A DNA stretch of 56,272 nt from Limosilactobacillus avistercoris (GTDB lineage: Bacteria > Bacillota > Bacilli > Lactobacillales > Lactobacillaceae), in NCBI RefSeq assembly GCF_014836425.1, contig NZ_JACSQW010000011.1:1-56272 (forward strand). Direction: 5' to 3'. The first letter of the stretch is position 1; every line of letters starts with the position of its first letter. Position numbers and translations under genes: made by a program. Below, piece by piece: positions 48,682 to 56,272 of this stretch. A model generated the notes under the pieces. The model was given only the letters and a program-made list of their open reading frames with translations. It ran no database searches and was not told the origin of the DNA.

Positions 48682-49539
48682 TTAACCCCACCATAATTTA
48701 ACTAATGCTTGGGTTCCATCATTACCATAACCAGCATTAACTAGCTTCTCGTATAACCGAGTTGCTTCCCTTGTCATCGGTCCCTTGATTCCCATCTTTT
48801 GTGCTTCTTCGAGTGCAATTCGTAAGTCTTTGAGAAAGTGTTTAGCAAAGAAGCCTGGAGTGTAATCATCCTTTAAAATTCGTGGACCATAAGTGCCGAG
48901 GCTAAAGTTCTCGGCTGCACCCGATTGAAGTGTTTTCATTACCTCATGAAGATCAAGTTGAGCAGCCTTCGCATAAACCAACGCCTCACTCATCCCTAAC
49001 ATTGTTCCCGCAATCATAATTTGATTAGCCATCTTAGCATTTTGGCCGCTTCCTGCATCACCAAAATACTGGACAGAGGAAGAGAATTGCTCGAATAATG
49101 GTTGTAATGTGTTAAGATCATTTTTTTGACCACCAACCATTACCGTAAGTGTCCCCTTCTTCGCACCAATATCACCACCGGAAACTGGTGTATCTAAGAC
49201 ATGGACTCCTTGTTTAGTCCCTTCTTTGGCAATTTGCTTTGCTAATGAAGGTTTACTAGTTGTCATATCAACAAGGTACTGGCCTGCATGAGCATTAGCT
49301 AAAATCCCGTTCTCGCCAAAATATAATTCTTCAACGTCTGTTGGGAAGCCAACCATTGTAAAAACAACATCTGATTGCCTTGTTAGCTCAGCTGGCGTAT
49401 CACACCACTTTGCACCATTTTCCATCACCGCTGCTGCATGAGCTTTTGTTCGGTTATATACTGTTACTTCCTGGTGTTTAAGAAGGTTATTAATAATTCC
49501 GGTCCCCATTACACCAGTACCAATAAAACCAATTTTCAT
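48682..49539 (-). CDS. NAD(P)-dependent beta-hydroxyacid dehydrogenase
   Basis: 285 residues. The Rossmann motif is GFIGTGVMGTGI (4-15), the substrate signature DTPVSGGDIGAKKGTLTVMVGG is at about 120-141, and the catalytic Lys is in GSGQNAKMANQI. This matches the 3-hydroxyisobutyrate / tartronate semialdehyde / glyoxylate reductase family; the exact substrate is open. The ribosome site is AAGGAG. It is convergent with nth (3 bp between stops) and downstream of an organophosphate transporter gene, from which a hairpin separates it. Confidence 0.9.
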   Translation of the reverse strand: MKIGFIGTGVMGTGIINNLLKHQEVTVYNRTKAHAAAVMENGAKWCDTPAELTRQSDVVFTMVGFPTDVEELYFGENGILANAHAGQYLVDMTTSKPSLAKQIAKEGTKQGVHVLDTPVSGGDIGAKKGTLTVMVGGQKNDLNTLQPLFEQFSSSVQYFGDAGSGQNAKMANQIMIAGTMLGMSEALVYAKAAQLDLHEVMKTLQSGAAENFSLGTYGPRILKDDYTPGFFAKHFLKDLRIALEEAQKMGIKGPMTREATRLYEKLVNAGYGNDGTQALVKLWWG

Positions 49540-49626
49540 CGTATCACTCCTTAAAATATTACTTATCTAATATTATACAAATAAGTTCTCAACGTTTGTA
49601 ATTCAAATATTGAGGACTTATTTTAT

Positions 49627-50952
49627 TTATTTGGATGTAATATGTCGTTCTTTTAACGAGAAGATATGTAATGCAATAGCACATCCTAGGCAAAGAACCG
49701 TTGCAACAATCAAAAGAACTAAACCAGCATTCCAGCCATAATGATCTACTGCAACCCCAAGAAGACTGGTTCCAAGCGTTGAGCCAAGGACATAACTCAT
49801 AAATCCGCGAAGCCCAACGGTTGAACCAACAGCAAATGGCGGAACAACTTCCATCGTTTGAACAGAATCAAGAAATTGAGGAATATAAACTAGGCATCCG
49901 GCCAACGCTGCATAAATAGTAACCGCCGTTACCGACTTACTATTCCAGTAGCCAAAAATACAAAAGACAATTAAAACGAGGGCAATCATTGCTGGTGGCA
50001 TCCGGTAACTCTTAAACAACTTATCAGAAATAATTCCTGCTAGTAATGTTGACGGAATTGCAGCCCATTCGAAGAAGGCAAAAGCAACCATCATTTGACC
50101 ATGGGTGAACCCTTTTGCTTGAATCAAGAAGATTGGTAACCAGGTTAAAATTCCAAAACGAATCATATAAACAAATGTATCCATAAATGAAACAAGCCAA
50201 GCACCAGGATTATTAAAGACATACTTTGTTAAAATTTGCCAAGAACTTAAATCATGATAATCTATATTCCCTTGCTCTTTTTTAGTTTCGTCTAGCGGTG
50301 GCAATCCCTCTTCTTCTGGACGACCCTTAACAAAAACCAGTACGATTAATGCAACTGCAATAGCAACTAATGCCGGGAAAATATAGATTGCAAATCGCCA
50401 ATGACTAGCACCAACAATCCCCAACATGAAACCAGCAAGTGGTGAAACTAATCCCCCACCAAAGTTATGTGAAGTATTCCAAATCGATGTTACAAATCCC
50501 CGTTGTTTTTTACTAAACCAGGTTGAAAGAATAATAAAGGATGGCCCAACTCCCATCCCCTGGAATAGCCCCAATAAAATTAAAATAATAGCTAATGACC
50601 ACAGACTAAAGCCAAAAAATGCTAAACACATACTCAACAGGGCACAGATAATTAATCCAGTAGCCATAAAACGTTTTGGGTTAGCCTTATCCGACCATGC
50701 ACTCATAACACCTTTACCCAAACCATAAGCAATCAGCAAGCAACTAGATAACATCCCAATTTGTCCTTTAGAAAGATCTAGGGATGCCTTTAGCTGTGGC
50801 GTTGATAATGTAAAATTATTCCGCACAATATAAAAAGCAGCATAGCCAATAAAAACTCCAAATAGCGACATCCACTTATACCTCTCAAATAAGGTGTGAG
50901 CTTTCTTAGGAGGCACTTGTGCTTTTTGCCGCGGTTTTAAAAAACTTAACAT
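49627..50952 (-). CDS. MFS organophosphate:phosphate antiporter-type transporter
   Basis: 441 residues, about 12 membrane helices in two halves. The start (KYMSLFGVFIGYAAFYIVRNNF-like) and GLGKGVMSAWSDKANPKRFMA resemble the OPA subfamily (GlpT, UhpT, PgtP), whose members swap a sugar or glycerol phosphate for inorganic phosphate. ATG 50952 lies 9 nt after AGGAG. The TATAAT of its promoter (51020-51015) is followed by a cre-like TGTAAGCGCTGTA (51009-50997), suggesting CcpA control. Confidence 0.87.
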   Translation of the reverse strand: MLSFLKPRQKAQVPPKKAHTLFERYKWMSLFGVFIGYAAFYIVRNNFTLSTPQLKASLDLSKGQIGMLSSCLLIAYGLGKGVMSAWSDKANPKRFMATGLIICALLSMCLAFFGFSLWSLAIILILLGLFQGMGVGPSFIILSTWFSKKQRGFVTSIWNTSHNFGGGLVSPLAGFMLGIVGASHWRFAIYIFPALVAIAVALIVLVFVKGRPEEEGLPPLDETKKEQGNIDYHDLSSWQILTKYVFNNPGAWLVSFMDTFVYMIRFGILTWLPIFLIQAKGFTHGQMMVAFAFFEWAAIPSTLLAGIISDKLFKSYRMPPAMIALVLIVFCIFGYWNSKSVTAVTIYAALAGCLVYIPQFLDSVQTMEVVPPFAVGSTVGLRGFMSYVLGSTLGTSLLGVAVDHYGWNAGLVLLIVATVLCLGCAIALHIFSLKERHITSK

Positions 50953-51035
50953 AATTACCATCTCCTACATTTTTCGTAAACTTTCTCCCCATCAATACAG
51001 CGCTTACATAGCGAATTATACACTAAAATGACATT

Positions 51036-51089
51036 AAAAAAACGATAACTTGACTAAAACTAATAATTTTAATCACGTTACCGTTTTTT
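51036..51089. terminator. Long bidirectional terminator
   Basis: An A-rich arm at 51036-51059 pairs, with a few mismatches, with 51067-51089; the outer part is AAAAAACG/CGTTTTTT. It lies at the end of the zinc-ribbon gene and before the transporter promoter. Confidence 0.75.
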
Positions 51090-51104
51090 AGATATTACTC
51101 GTAC

Positions 51105-52013
51105 TTATTCGTGAGCAATCCCAACTTTTTGAGCCATTTGTTGAACATTCTTTGCTTGCTTATGACTATTCAAGTATTTAATCAAATCTTGCTGTGAGAC
51201 AGTCTCAACTGGATTATAGATATCTCCTGTATGTGGTGCATTTGGCGTACCAAATTCGTAAATATTTACACTACCATCCTGGTTGATCGTATAGGCTGAA
51301 TAAACAACCTCCTTATTACTATCCTTACTGTTAAAGGCAACATAAACCGTGCCACTTCCCTTTGCGGATAAGTAATTTACAATGTTTGGTTCTGTAGTTT
51401 CCTTAATCAGGATACCATTATTCGAATTATCAACAACATTCTTCCATTTTGAAACATTCTTTTGAGCAGCATAACTAGCAACTGCAGCCGCAAATTCATT
51501 TGGCTTCATGTTGGCCTTTAATTCTTCTCCACTACTCTTCTTTGTAGCATTTGCTTTACTCTTTTTAGTTGCTTTTGAAGATAAGGATTTAGCTGCCTGC
51601 TTCTTTATACTCTTCTTGGATTGGGAAGATTTAGTCGAACTCTTCTTACTCTCAACCTTCTTTGATTGTGAAGAAGACTTCTTTGATTCTGATGCAGAAC
51701 TCTCACTCGAATTATTTGCAGCCGCATCACTACTTGTCGAAGATTCAGCAATGGTTTTTGTAGTCTGTTGAATATTTTGTTGGGCCTCAGTTTGTTCCTG
51801 GTGGTTATTAAAAATATAGCTTCCACCAGCAATAATTGCCAAAGCAGCAACAATCACCATTTCATTTTTATGGCGAATCTTACTCTTAGCCTGCTTTTGT
51901 TGCCGTTGATCATAGAAAGAACTCATTTCGCCGCGACTAAAATCATATCCACAAGAAGGACAAATTCGATCCTCTTGTGGGACATTTTTCCTACACCATG
52001 GGCACTTTTTCAT
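51105..52013 (-). CDS. Zinc-ribbon, single-pass membrane protein
   Basis: 302 residues of unknown function. The N-terminus (MKKCPWCRKNVP, then ICPSCGYDF) is a four-Cys zinc ribbon. A hydrophobic helix follows (MVIVAALAIIAGGSYIF, about 51-67). Next is a Ser/Lys-rich low-complexity linker of about 100 residues, likely to span the cell wall, and then a C-terminal domain (about 175-302, FAAAVASYAAQKN, VYVAFNSKDSNKEVVYSAYTI). The layout suggests a cytosolic ribbon and an external domain. A weak kinship with lactobacillar DUF4767-like surface proteins is possible. Confidence 0.82.
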   Translation of the reverse strand: MKKCPWCRKNVPQEDRICPSCGYDFSRGEMSSFYDQRQQKQAKSKIRHKNEMVIVAALAIIAGGSYIFNNHQEQTEAQQNIQQTTKTIAESSTSSDAAANNSSESSASESKKSSSQSKKVESKKSSTKSSQSKKSIKKQAAKSLSSKATKKSKANATKKSSGEELKANMKPNEFAAAVASYAAQKNVSKWKNVVDNSNNGILIKETTEPNIVNYLSAKGSGTVYVAFNSKDSNKEVVYSAYTINQDGSVNIYEFGTPNAPHTGDIYNPVETVSQQDLIKYLNSHKQAKNVQQMAQKVGIAHE

Positions 52014-52096
52014 TCAATATCCCCCAATCATAAGTTACTTCATGAATCACATTATAACCCCAAATGCAAAGAAAATGAATTTTTTTGTAACTAAAA

Positions 52097-52963
52097 TCAC
52101 TTCTCGTTCAATAATTCTTCTTTTGCTGAATCTAATTTAGCCGCTTCTTCTGGAGATAATTTTGGATAAGCTAACGGTAACTTTTCAATTTCCTTGGTTA
52201 GAATATCTGAAACAATTAATCGTGAATACCACTTATCATCTGCAGGAACAACGTACCACGGGTTCTTCTTGGTTGCGGTCGCATTAATTGCCTTTTCATA
52301 TGCCTTTTGGTACTGATCCCAGTATTGACGTTCACGAATATCAGATGAAGAGAACTTCCAGTGCTTTTTGGGAAGGTTAATTCGCCGCAAAAAGCGCTTT
52401 TTTTGCTCTCCCTTTGAAATATGAAGGAAAAACTTAAAGATCACAAAGCCGTTTCGTGAAAGGTACCTTTCGTAATCACGGATATCCTGGTAACGTTCCT
52501 TAAAGAAATGACTGTCAACATCACTCAAAGAATCAATTCCTGGCAAATTGGCATTTAAAATAATTTCTGGATGAACACGAGAAACGAGGACGTCCTCATA
52601 GTATGACCGATTAAAGACACCGATTTCTCCCCTGGACGGCAATTCCTTATTAATCCGCCAAAGGTAATCATGACGGAGCTCTGTCGATGTCGGTTGCTTG
52701 AAATTAGCAACCTTAAAGCCAATTGGATCGACACCGGAGAAAATATGGGCGATCATACTATCTTTACCAGCCGCATCCAATGCTTGAAAGACAACTAAGA
52801 TCCCATATTTATGCCGCGCGTACATCATCTTTTGTGCATGGCGAATATGATAAAGATTTTCATCAATCTGTTTCTTAATTTTCTCTAATTCATCAGCGCT
52901 GTCTTTAACTTTAGTTGGCGCCTTTTTAATATCAAAATCATCACCTGTGAACTTATAATCCAT
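52097..52963 (-). CDS. Polyphosphate kinase 2 family protein
   Basis: 288 residues. The P-loop is FQALDAAGKDSMI, the Walker B/lid motif is VFNRSYYEDVLVSRVHPE, and the lid basic stretch is KKRFLRRINLP. PPK2 enzymes use polyphosphate to phosphorylate nucleoside mono- or diphosphates, or run in reverse. ATG 52963 follows TGGAGG; the seven upstream residues overlap this site. A Ppx/GppA protein in the same window could act on the same polymer. Confidence 0.9.
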   Translation of the reverse strand: MDYKFTGDDFDIKKAPTKVKDSADELEKIKKQIDENLYHIRHAQKMMYARHKYGILVVFQALDAAGKDSMIAHIFSGVDPIGFKVANFKQPTSTELRHDYLWRINKELPSRGEIGVFNRSYYEDVLVSRVHPEIILNANLPGIDSLSDVDSHFFKERYQDIRDYERYLSRNGFVIFKFFLHISKGEQKKRFLRRINLPKKHWKFSSSDIRERQYWDQYQKAYEKAINATATKKNPWYVVPADDKWYSRLIVSDILTKEIEKLPLAYPKLSPEEAAKLDSAKEELLNEK

Positions 52964-53054
52964 TCTTTTGGCCTCCAGATTCAATTATTACCTTCATTCT
53001 AGCACTGTTATTACAATCATTACTGACATTTAACTACATATGCCAGCCTATACA

Positions 53055-53099
53055 AATAGGACTCCAAAGCTCGATAAAACCGAACTCTGAAGTCCTATT
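53055..53099 (-). terminator. Terminator after the SemiSWEET gene
   Basis: AATAGGACT (53055-53063) pairs with AGTCCTATT (53091-53099), with an additional GAACTC/GAGCTT-type inner match. It lacks a long U run on the minus strand. Confidence 0.55.
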
Positions 53100-53168
53100 A
53101 CTTGTGGGGACGTGAAAGTAAAATCACGTTCCCTTGTCGAATTAATATGTGAAGTTATTTGACCTATT

Positions 53169-53435
53169 TTACCAAGGGAAACAAGTCAAGAATGTTGCAA
53201 AACTAAAGAAGATTCCTGGGAAATTGGCCCAGAACACTGGCCAGTCACGGTTCTCCTTAAAGAATGCATAGATACTCCAAAGAGTACAGTTGATACCCGC
53301 AACAAACGGTTGAAGCGGTGCACCATAATTTCCATGCAAGTTATTGTAAATCTGTGCAATGTAAGATACATACATTAAAATGGCAATTATACTGGCAATC
53401 CGTCCTAACCAGTTGATAAACTTCGATTCTTTCAT
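53169..53435 (-). CDS. SemiSWEET-type sugar transporter
   Basis: 88 residues with three membrane helices (about 10-28, 42-60 and 68-86), the size of one SWEET/PQ-loop half. SYIAQIYNNLHGNYGAPLQPFVAGIN corresponds to the family's helix 1 end and helix 2. SemiSWEETs work as dimers and move sugars down gradients. The ribosome site is weak (GAGG 12 nt upstream). Neighbouring sugar genes are not in the same operon. Confidence 0.8.
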   Translation of the reverse strand: MKESKFINWLGRIASIIAILMYVSYIAQIYNNLHGNYGAPLQPFVAGINCTLWSIYAFFKENRDWPVFWANFPGIFFSFATFLTCFPW

Positions 53436-53592
53436 TCTCTCTCGTTCCTCTTTTTATAAAATAAATTTTCTATATCTAATCAATGAAAGCTCAAATTTGG
53501 AAAGACATGCTTGTCCACGCCAAATGGTGAAAAAGCCTCGGAAAAAGATTTGAAATAAGATGTAGAAAATACGCTTACCCTAACAACATAAC

Positions 53593-54612
53593 TTAGGCAT
53601 CTTCGCCGGCAACCTTAACAATTGCCTTTGAAATATTACCTAACTTACCACTAACAAAATCTTCAACGTGAGCGAAGTCCAAAACATTAGAAATTAATGG
53701 TAATGGATCAACGTCACCGGATTGAAGTAAGGCAATTGAGTCTTCGAAAGTGTAAGGGTTGATGAAGGTTCCTTGAATCGTTAATTGCTTTTGGTAAACC
53801 TTGTAAGTATTTACCTTAAATTCTGAATCAGGGTTACCAACACCAAACATTAATACTTGACCACCACGGCGAGCAGCTTCAACGGCTTGTTCCTGGGTCT
53901 TTGGTAAACCAACAGCTTCAACAACAATGTCGTATGAATCCTGCTTTACTTCTTCTGGGTGAGTCATGTTATTAATGGTCTTAAAACCGAAGTGCTTCCG
54001 GTTGTTTTCAAGCTTTTCGTCAACGGTTCCGGCAAGAGTAACTTCACGAACACCGCGAGCCTTCAAGATTTGAGCAATTAGTTGACCTTCAAAGCCATCA
54101 CCAATAATCAATGCGTTTTGGTATGGGTGAGTAGTCAGCAAGTCAACAGCGTGCATTGCACATGAAATTGGTTCAATTACGGCTGCAGCTTCAAGTGAAA
54201 CATTGTCAGGAACATGATAAACAACTTCTTCTGGAGCAGTGAAGTATTCTTCAAAGCCACCGTCACGGGTAACACCAACAGCATCAAGGTGTTCACAAAG
54301 TTCTGGACGGGATGTTCGGCAATAGAAACACTTATGACAATAGATGTTTGGATCGACGCTAACCCGATCACCAACTTTAAAGTCTTCAACTTCACTACCA
54401 ACAGCAGCAACTACACCAGAGTTTTCGTGTCCTAATACAATTGGTGGAACAGCATCAGCTGAACCAGGAAGGCCATTATACAAAGCCTTATCGGTTCCAC
54501 AAATACCAGCCCAGGCAGTATGAACTAAAACTTCATTAGGCTTAACTTCTGGCTTCTTGTAGTTGTCATCAATTTCTAACTTTTTCTTACCAGTCATTAC
54601 TAAAGCTTTCAT
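53593..54612 (-). CDS. Zinc-dependent medium-chain alcohol/polyol dehydrogenase
   Basis: 339 residues. The catalytic zinc site is GICGTD (Cys) and GHENSG (His-Glu); four Cys in CHKCFYCRTSRPELC bind structural zinc. The Rossmann motif is GDGFEGQL, giving GxGxxG. It resembles sorbitol, threonine or butanediol dehydrogenases; substrate not decided. Together with the VOC protein and ROK kinase it may form one transcription unit, though repeat copy D intervenes after the kinase. Confidence 0.9.
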   Translation of the reverse strand: MKALVMTGKKKLEIDDNYKKPEVKPNEVLVHTAWAGICGTDKALYNGLPGSADAVPPIVLGHENSGVVAAVGSEVEDFKVGDRVSVDPNIYCHKCFYCRTSRPELCEHLDAVGVTRDGGFEEYFTAPEEVVYHVPDNVSLEAAAVIEPISCAMHAVDLLTTHPYQNALIIGDGFEGQLIAQILKARGVREVTLAGTVDEKLENNRKHFGFKTINNMTHPEEVKQDSYDIVVEAVGLPKTQEQAVEAARRGGQVLMFGVGNPDSEFKVNTYKVYQKQLTIQGTFINPYTFEDSIALLQSGDVDPLPLISNVLDFAHVEDFVSGKLGNISKAIVKVAGEDA

Positions 54613-54683
54613 CAGATATTCCTCCTACACTAACAAAGTGATTAGGGTCGATCTGAACTAAGGGATAAGACCTTTAGTGGGGA

Positions 54684-55094
54684 TTAATCCTTAACAACTT
54701 CACAAAATTCAATGGTTTCATCGTTTGGGCCAACAATGTTAAAGAACTTAATTCCATGCTTCCAGAAATCAAGGTGTTGAACTTCGTCTTCCTTAACATC
54801 GAATCCTTCTTCTTTAGCAGCCTTAAATGCACCATCTGCGTCTTCAACGTTTAATGAGATATGGTTAATTGCGCCAGTCTTGTGAACAGCACCATCACTG
54901 TCCCAAATTTCCAACATCAAGTGACCAACCTTCATGAATACCACTTGGTGTCCTTGGTCATCAGTATCAAATTGACCTTGCTTCTTGAAACCTAACTTTT
55001 CCCAGAAAGCAATTGTCTTCTTCAAGTCATCAGTTGGGATCCCAACGTGGGCCAAATCGTCATAGTAACCTGCTAAGCTCTTGTTAAATGCCAT
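54684..55094 (-). CDS. VOC family (lactoylglutathione lyase-like) protein
   Basis: 136 residues with two VOC modules: LAHVGIPTDDLKKTIAFWEKLGF and INHISLNVEDADGAFKAAKEEGF. His, Glu (LMLEIWD), His and Glu (ETIEFCE) sit where the family's four metal ligands stand. It may be an epimerase, isomerase or glyoxalase. ATG 55094 follows a near-perfect AAAGGAGGTGA. Confidence 0.87.
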   Translation of the reverse strand: MAFNKSLAGYYDDLAHVGIPTDDLKKTIAFWEKLGFKKQGQFDTDDQGHQVVFMKVGHLMLEIWDSDGAVHKTGAINHISLNVEDADGAFKAAKEEGFDVKEDEVQHLDFWKHGIKFFNIVGPNDETIEFCEVVKD

Positions 55095-55150
55095 AAGTCT
55101 CACCTCCTTTAAATGATTATTTTTTAGTTTATTTAGTTTAGTAAGTTATT

Positions 55151-55307
55151 CGCTACTGCGCTTCACCAGAATTTCCTACTGCAACTGAGTCAAGATCTGT
55201 TCGCCCTAACTTTCCTCAAGCTAACGACCTCCACCTCCGACGACAAGACGCCGTTCGGTGGAGAAATCGTTAGCCACCGGAAAGTTTTAACGGGCTCACA
55301 CTTTCTA
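55151..55307 (-). repeat. Structured repeat, copy D, in the ROK kinase 3' UTR
   Basis: The minus-strand copy begins with the kinase TAG (TTAGAAAGTGTGAGCCC). Stems: GCCC/GGGC (55295-55292 with 55206-55203), AACTTTCC/GGAAAGTT, GCTAACGA/TCGTTAGC, CTCCACC/GGTGGAG and CGGCG/CGTCG, the last with one G-U pair. The tail holds AACAGATCTTGACTCAG and the TGAAGCGCAGTA box seen in copy A. Confidence 0.88.
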
Positions 55308-56183
55308 ATTTGTTGCTGCCTTTAATGCAAGGGCAAAGTCACCGATGGTAGCGGAACCGTTGTGTTGAGCTAATGGCATGGTAATGTACTTATCAAGGTC
55401 ACCAACTTCAACGTAATCATTAAGAAGCTTCTTGAATTCACGGCGAACCTTCTTCAAGAATTCTTCACTAACAACACCACCACCAAAGACAATTTGTCCT
55501 GGGCGGAACATCAGGGTTGCGTCAACAGCAGCTTGGGCAACATAGTAAGCCATGATGTCCCAAACGTGATTAGTCAACGGGACGTCTTTACCCTTCTTGC
55601 CTAGGCGGGCTTCAAATGTTGGACCACTAACTAGTCCTTCAAGACAGTCGCCATGGAATGGGCAAATTCCCTTAAAGTCAAGGTCGTCAGGGTGACGTTT
55701 TAACCGGATATGTCCCATTTCGGGGTGGCCTAATTCACCAACAAATTTACCGTCAATTACAGCACCAGCACCAACACCAGTCCCGATAGTGTAGTAAACA
55801 AGTGAATTAATCTGCTTATTAAACAAAGTTGAGAGGACATATTCACCGTATGCTGATCCATTAACATCCGTTGTCCAAGCAATCGGAACATTGAAATGCT
55901 TTTTAAATGGGCCAACAAAATCAGTATCTTGCCACCCCTTCTTCGGGGTATTAGTAATGTAACCATACTTTGGTGAACTCTTCCGGATCTCGATTGGCCC
56001 GAATGAGGCGATAGCAATGGCACTTAAATCATCTTTGTATTGATCGAACCATTCGATACACTTTTGGATCGTTTCTTCAGGAGTCGTTGTTGGAATATGA
56101 ATCGAATTTTGAACTTGGTAGTTGATATTACCAACGGCACAAACAAATTTTGTCCCACCGGCTTCAATGCTTCCTAATAACAT
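55305..56183 (-). CDS. scrK: ROK-family fructokinase
   Basis: 292-residue sugar kinase. LGSIEAGGTKFVCAVG is the ATP phosphate loop. IGTGVGAGAVIDGKF, ELGHPEMGHIRL (His ligand) and CPFHGDCLEGLVSGP (zinc Cys/His) mark the ROK fold. These match fructokinases that feed free fructose into glycolysis or the phosphoketolase route. It has an AAGGAGG ribosome site 12 nt after the upstream gene. It ends at a TAG that begins repeat copy D. Confidence 0.92.
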   Translation of the reverse strand: MLLGSIEAGGTKFVCAVGNINYQVQNSIHIPTTTPEETIQKCIEWFDQYKDDLSAIAIASFGPIEIRKSSPKYGYITNTPKKGWQDTDFVGPFKKHFNVPIAWTTDVNGSAYGEYVLSTLFNKQINSLVYYTIGTGVGAGAVIDGKFVGELGHPEMGHIRLKRHPDDLDFKGICPFHGDCLEGLVSGPTFEARLGKKGKDVPLTNHVWDIMAYYVAQAAVDATLMFRPGQIVFGGGVVSEEFLKKVRREFKKLLNDYVEVGDLDKYITMPLAQHNGSATIGDFALALKAATN

Positions 56184-56195
56184 AACAATTCCTCC

Positions 56196-56272
56196 TTACT
56201 TATTCTCATCCATTTCAGCCCGCAACTTCTTGCCGACTTCTTCGTATCCTGGCTTGCCAAGAAGGCCAAACA
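56196..56272 (-). CDS. C-terminus of an unidentified gene (cut by window edge)
   Basis: The last 24 codons of a minus-strand gene, ending EEVGKKLRAEMDENK and TAA, 12 nt before the ROK kinase start, so both are in one operon. A sugar-related role is plausible from context, but the fragment is too short to identify. Confidence 0.7.
   Translation of the reverse strand, partial: FGLLGKPGYEEVGKKLRAEMDENK

Overview
The window reads as chromosomal DNA of a low-to-mid GC lactic acid bacterium, most likely a Lactobacillaceae member close to Limosilactobacillus (inferred from gene content and protein style, not from a search). Supporting signs are the Bacillus-like order metG-tatD-rnmV-rsmA-veg-ispE-purR-glmU-prs, the mevalonate-pathway enzyme HMG-CoA reductase, T-box control of trpS and of a sulfur amino acid operon, cre-like sites, strong Shine-Dalgarno sequences and IS30/IS1182-type insertion sequences.

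Layout. 1-300: end of an IS30 element. 389-3184 (minus): DUF1934 protein, rpoE and pyrG, the last behind a leader with every sequence feature of CTP-sensing attenuation. 3316-6330 (plus): lipL-like octanoyltransferase, HD phosphohydrolase and a Cof phosphatase. 6333-8795: an IS1182-like relic that seems to have landed inside a transcription terminator and was later invaded by an intact IS30 element. 8798-10420: a choloylglycine-hydrolase family enzyme and a lipoprotein. 10856-19943: the housekeeping block listed above. 20020-25173: DUF72 protein, a tiny peptide gene, a sirtuin, an HExxH protein, HMG-CoA reductase and a Ppx/GppA phosphatase. 25544-28220: trpS with its T-box, an orphan DNA methyltransferase and an orphan HicB-like protein with a palindromic operator. 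28433-31779: alpha-galactosidase and a divergent AraC-type regulator. 31841-38490: VOC protein, ndk, HelD, gluconate-type sugar kinase and a cation/proton antiporter. 38619-44238: a broken ClC channel gene, two cystathionine-type PLP enzymes under a Met T-box, tRNA-Thr, and a frameshifted drug exporter. 44341-47291: an isoleucine 2-epimerase-like enzyme and an amino acid permease. 47292-48036: a long non-coding stretch with a candidate ~220-nt small RNA. 48037-53435: nth, a beta-hydroxyacid dehydrogenase, an organophosphate transporter, a zinc-ribbon membrane protein, PPK2 and a SemiSWEET. 53593-56272: zinc alcohol dehydrogenase, VOC protein, ROK fructokinase and the tail of one more gene.

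The most unusual feature is a family of four dispersed repeats (about 10502-10674, 25362-25546, 45730-45869 and 55151-55307). Each folds into a four-tier hairpin. The copies differ in sequence but keep pairing through compensating changes, which points to selection on an RNA (or cruciform) structure. Three copies start exactly at the TAG stop codon of the gene before them (trpS, the amino acid permease, the ROK kinase), so they sit as 3' UTR elements. I do not recognise this family.

Other points of interest: an apparent ATC start codon on the DUF1934 gene, a sirtuin lacking half of its zinc site, and several single-base homopolymer indels in otherwise coherent genes (ClC channel, DHA2 exporter, possibly a small peptide).
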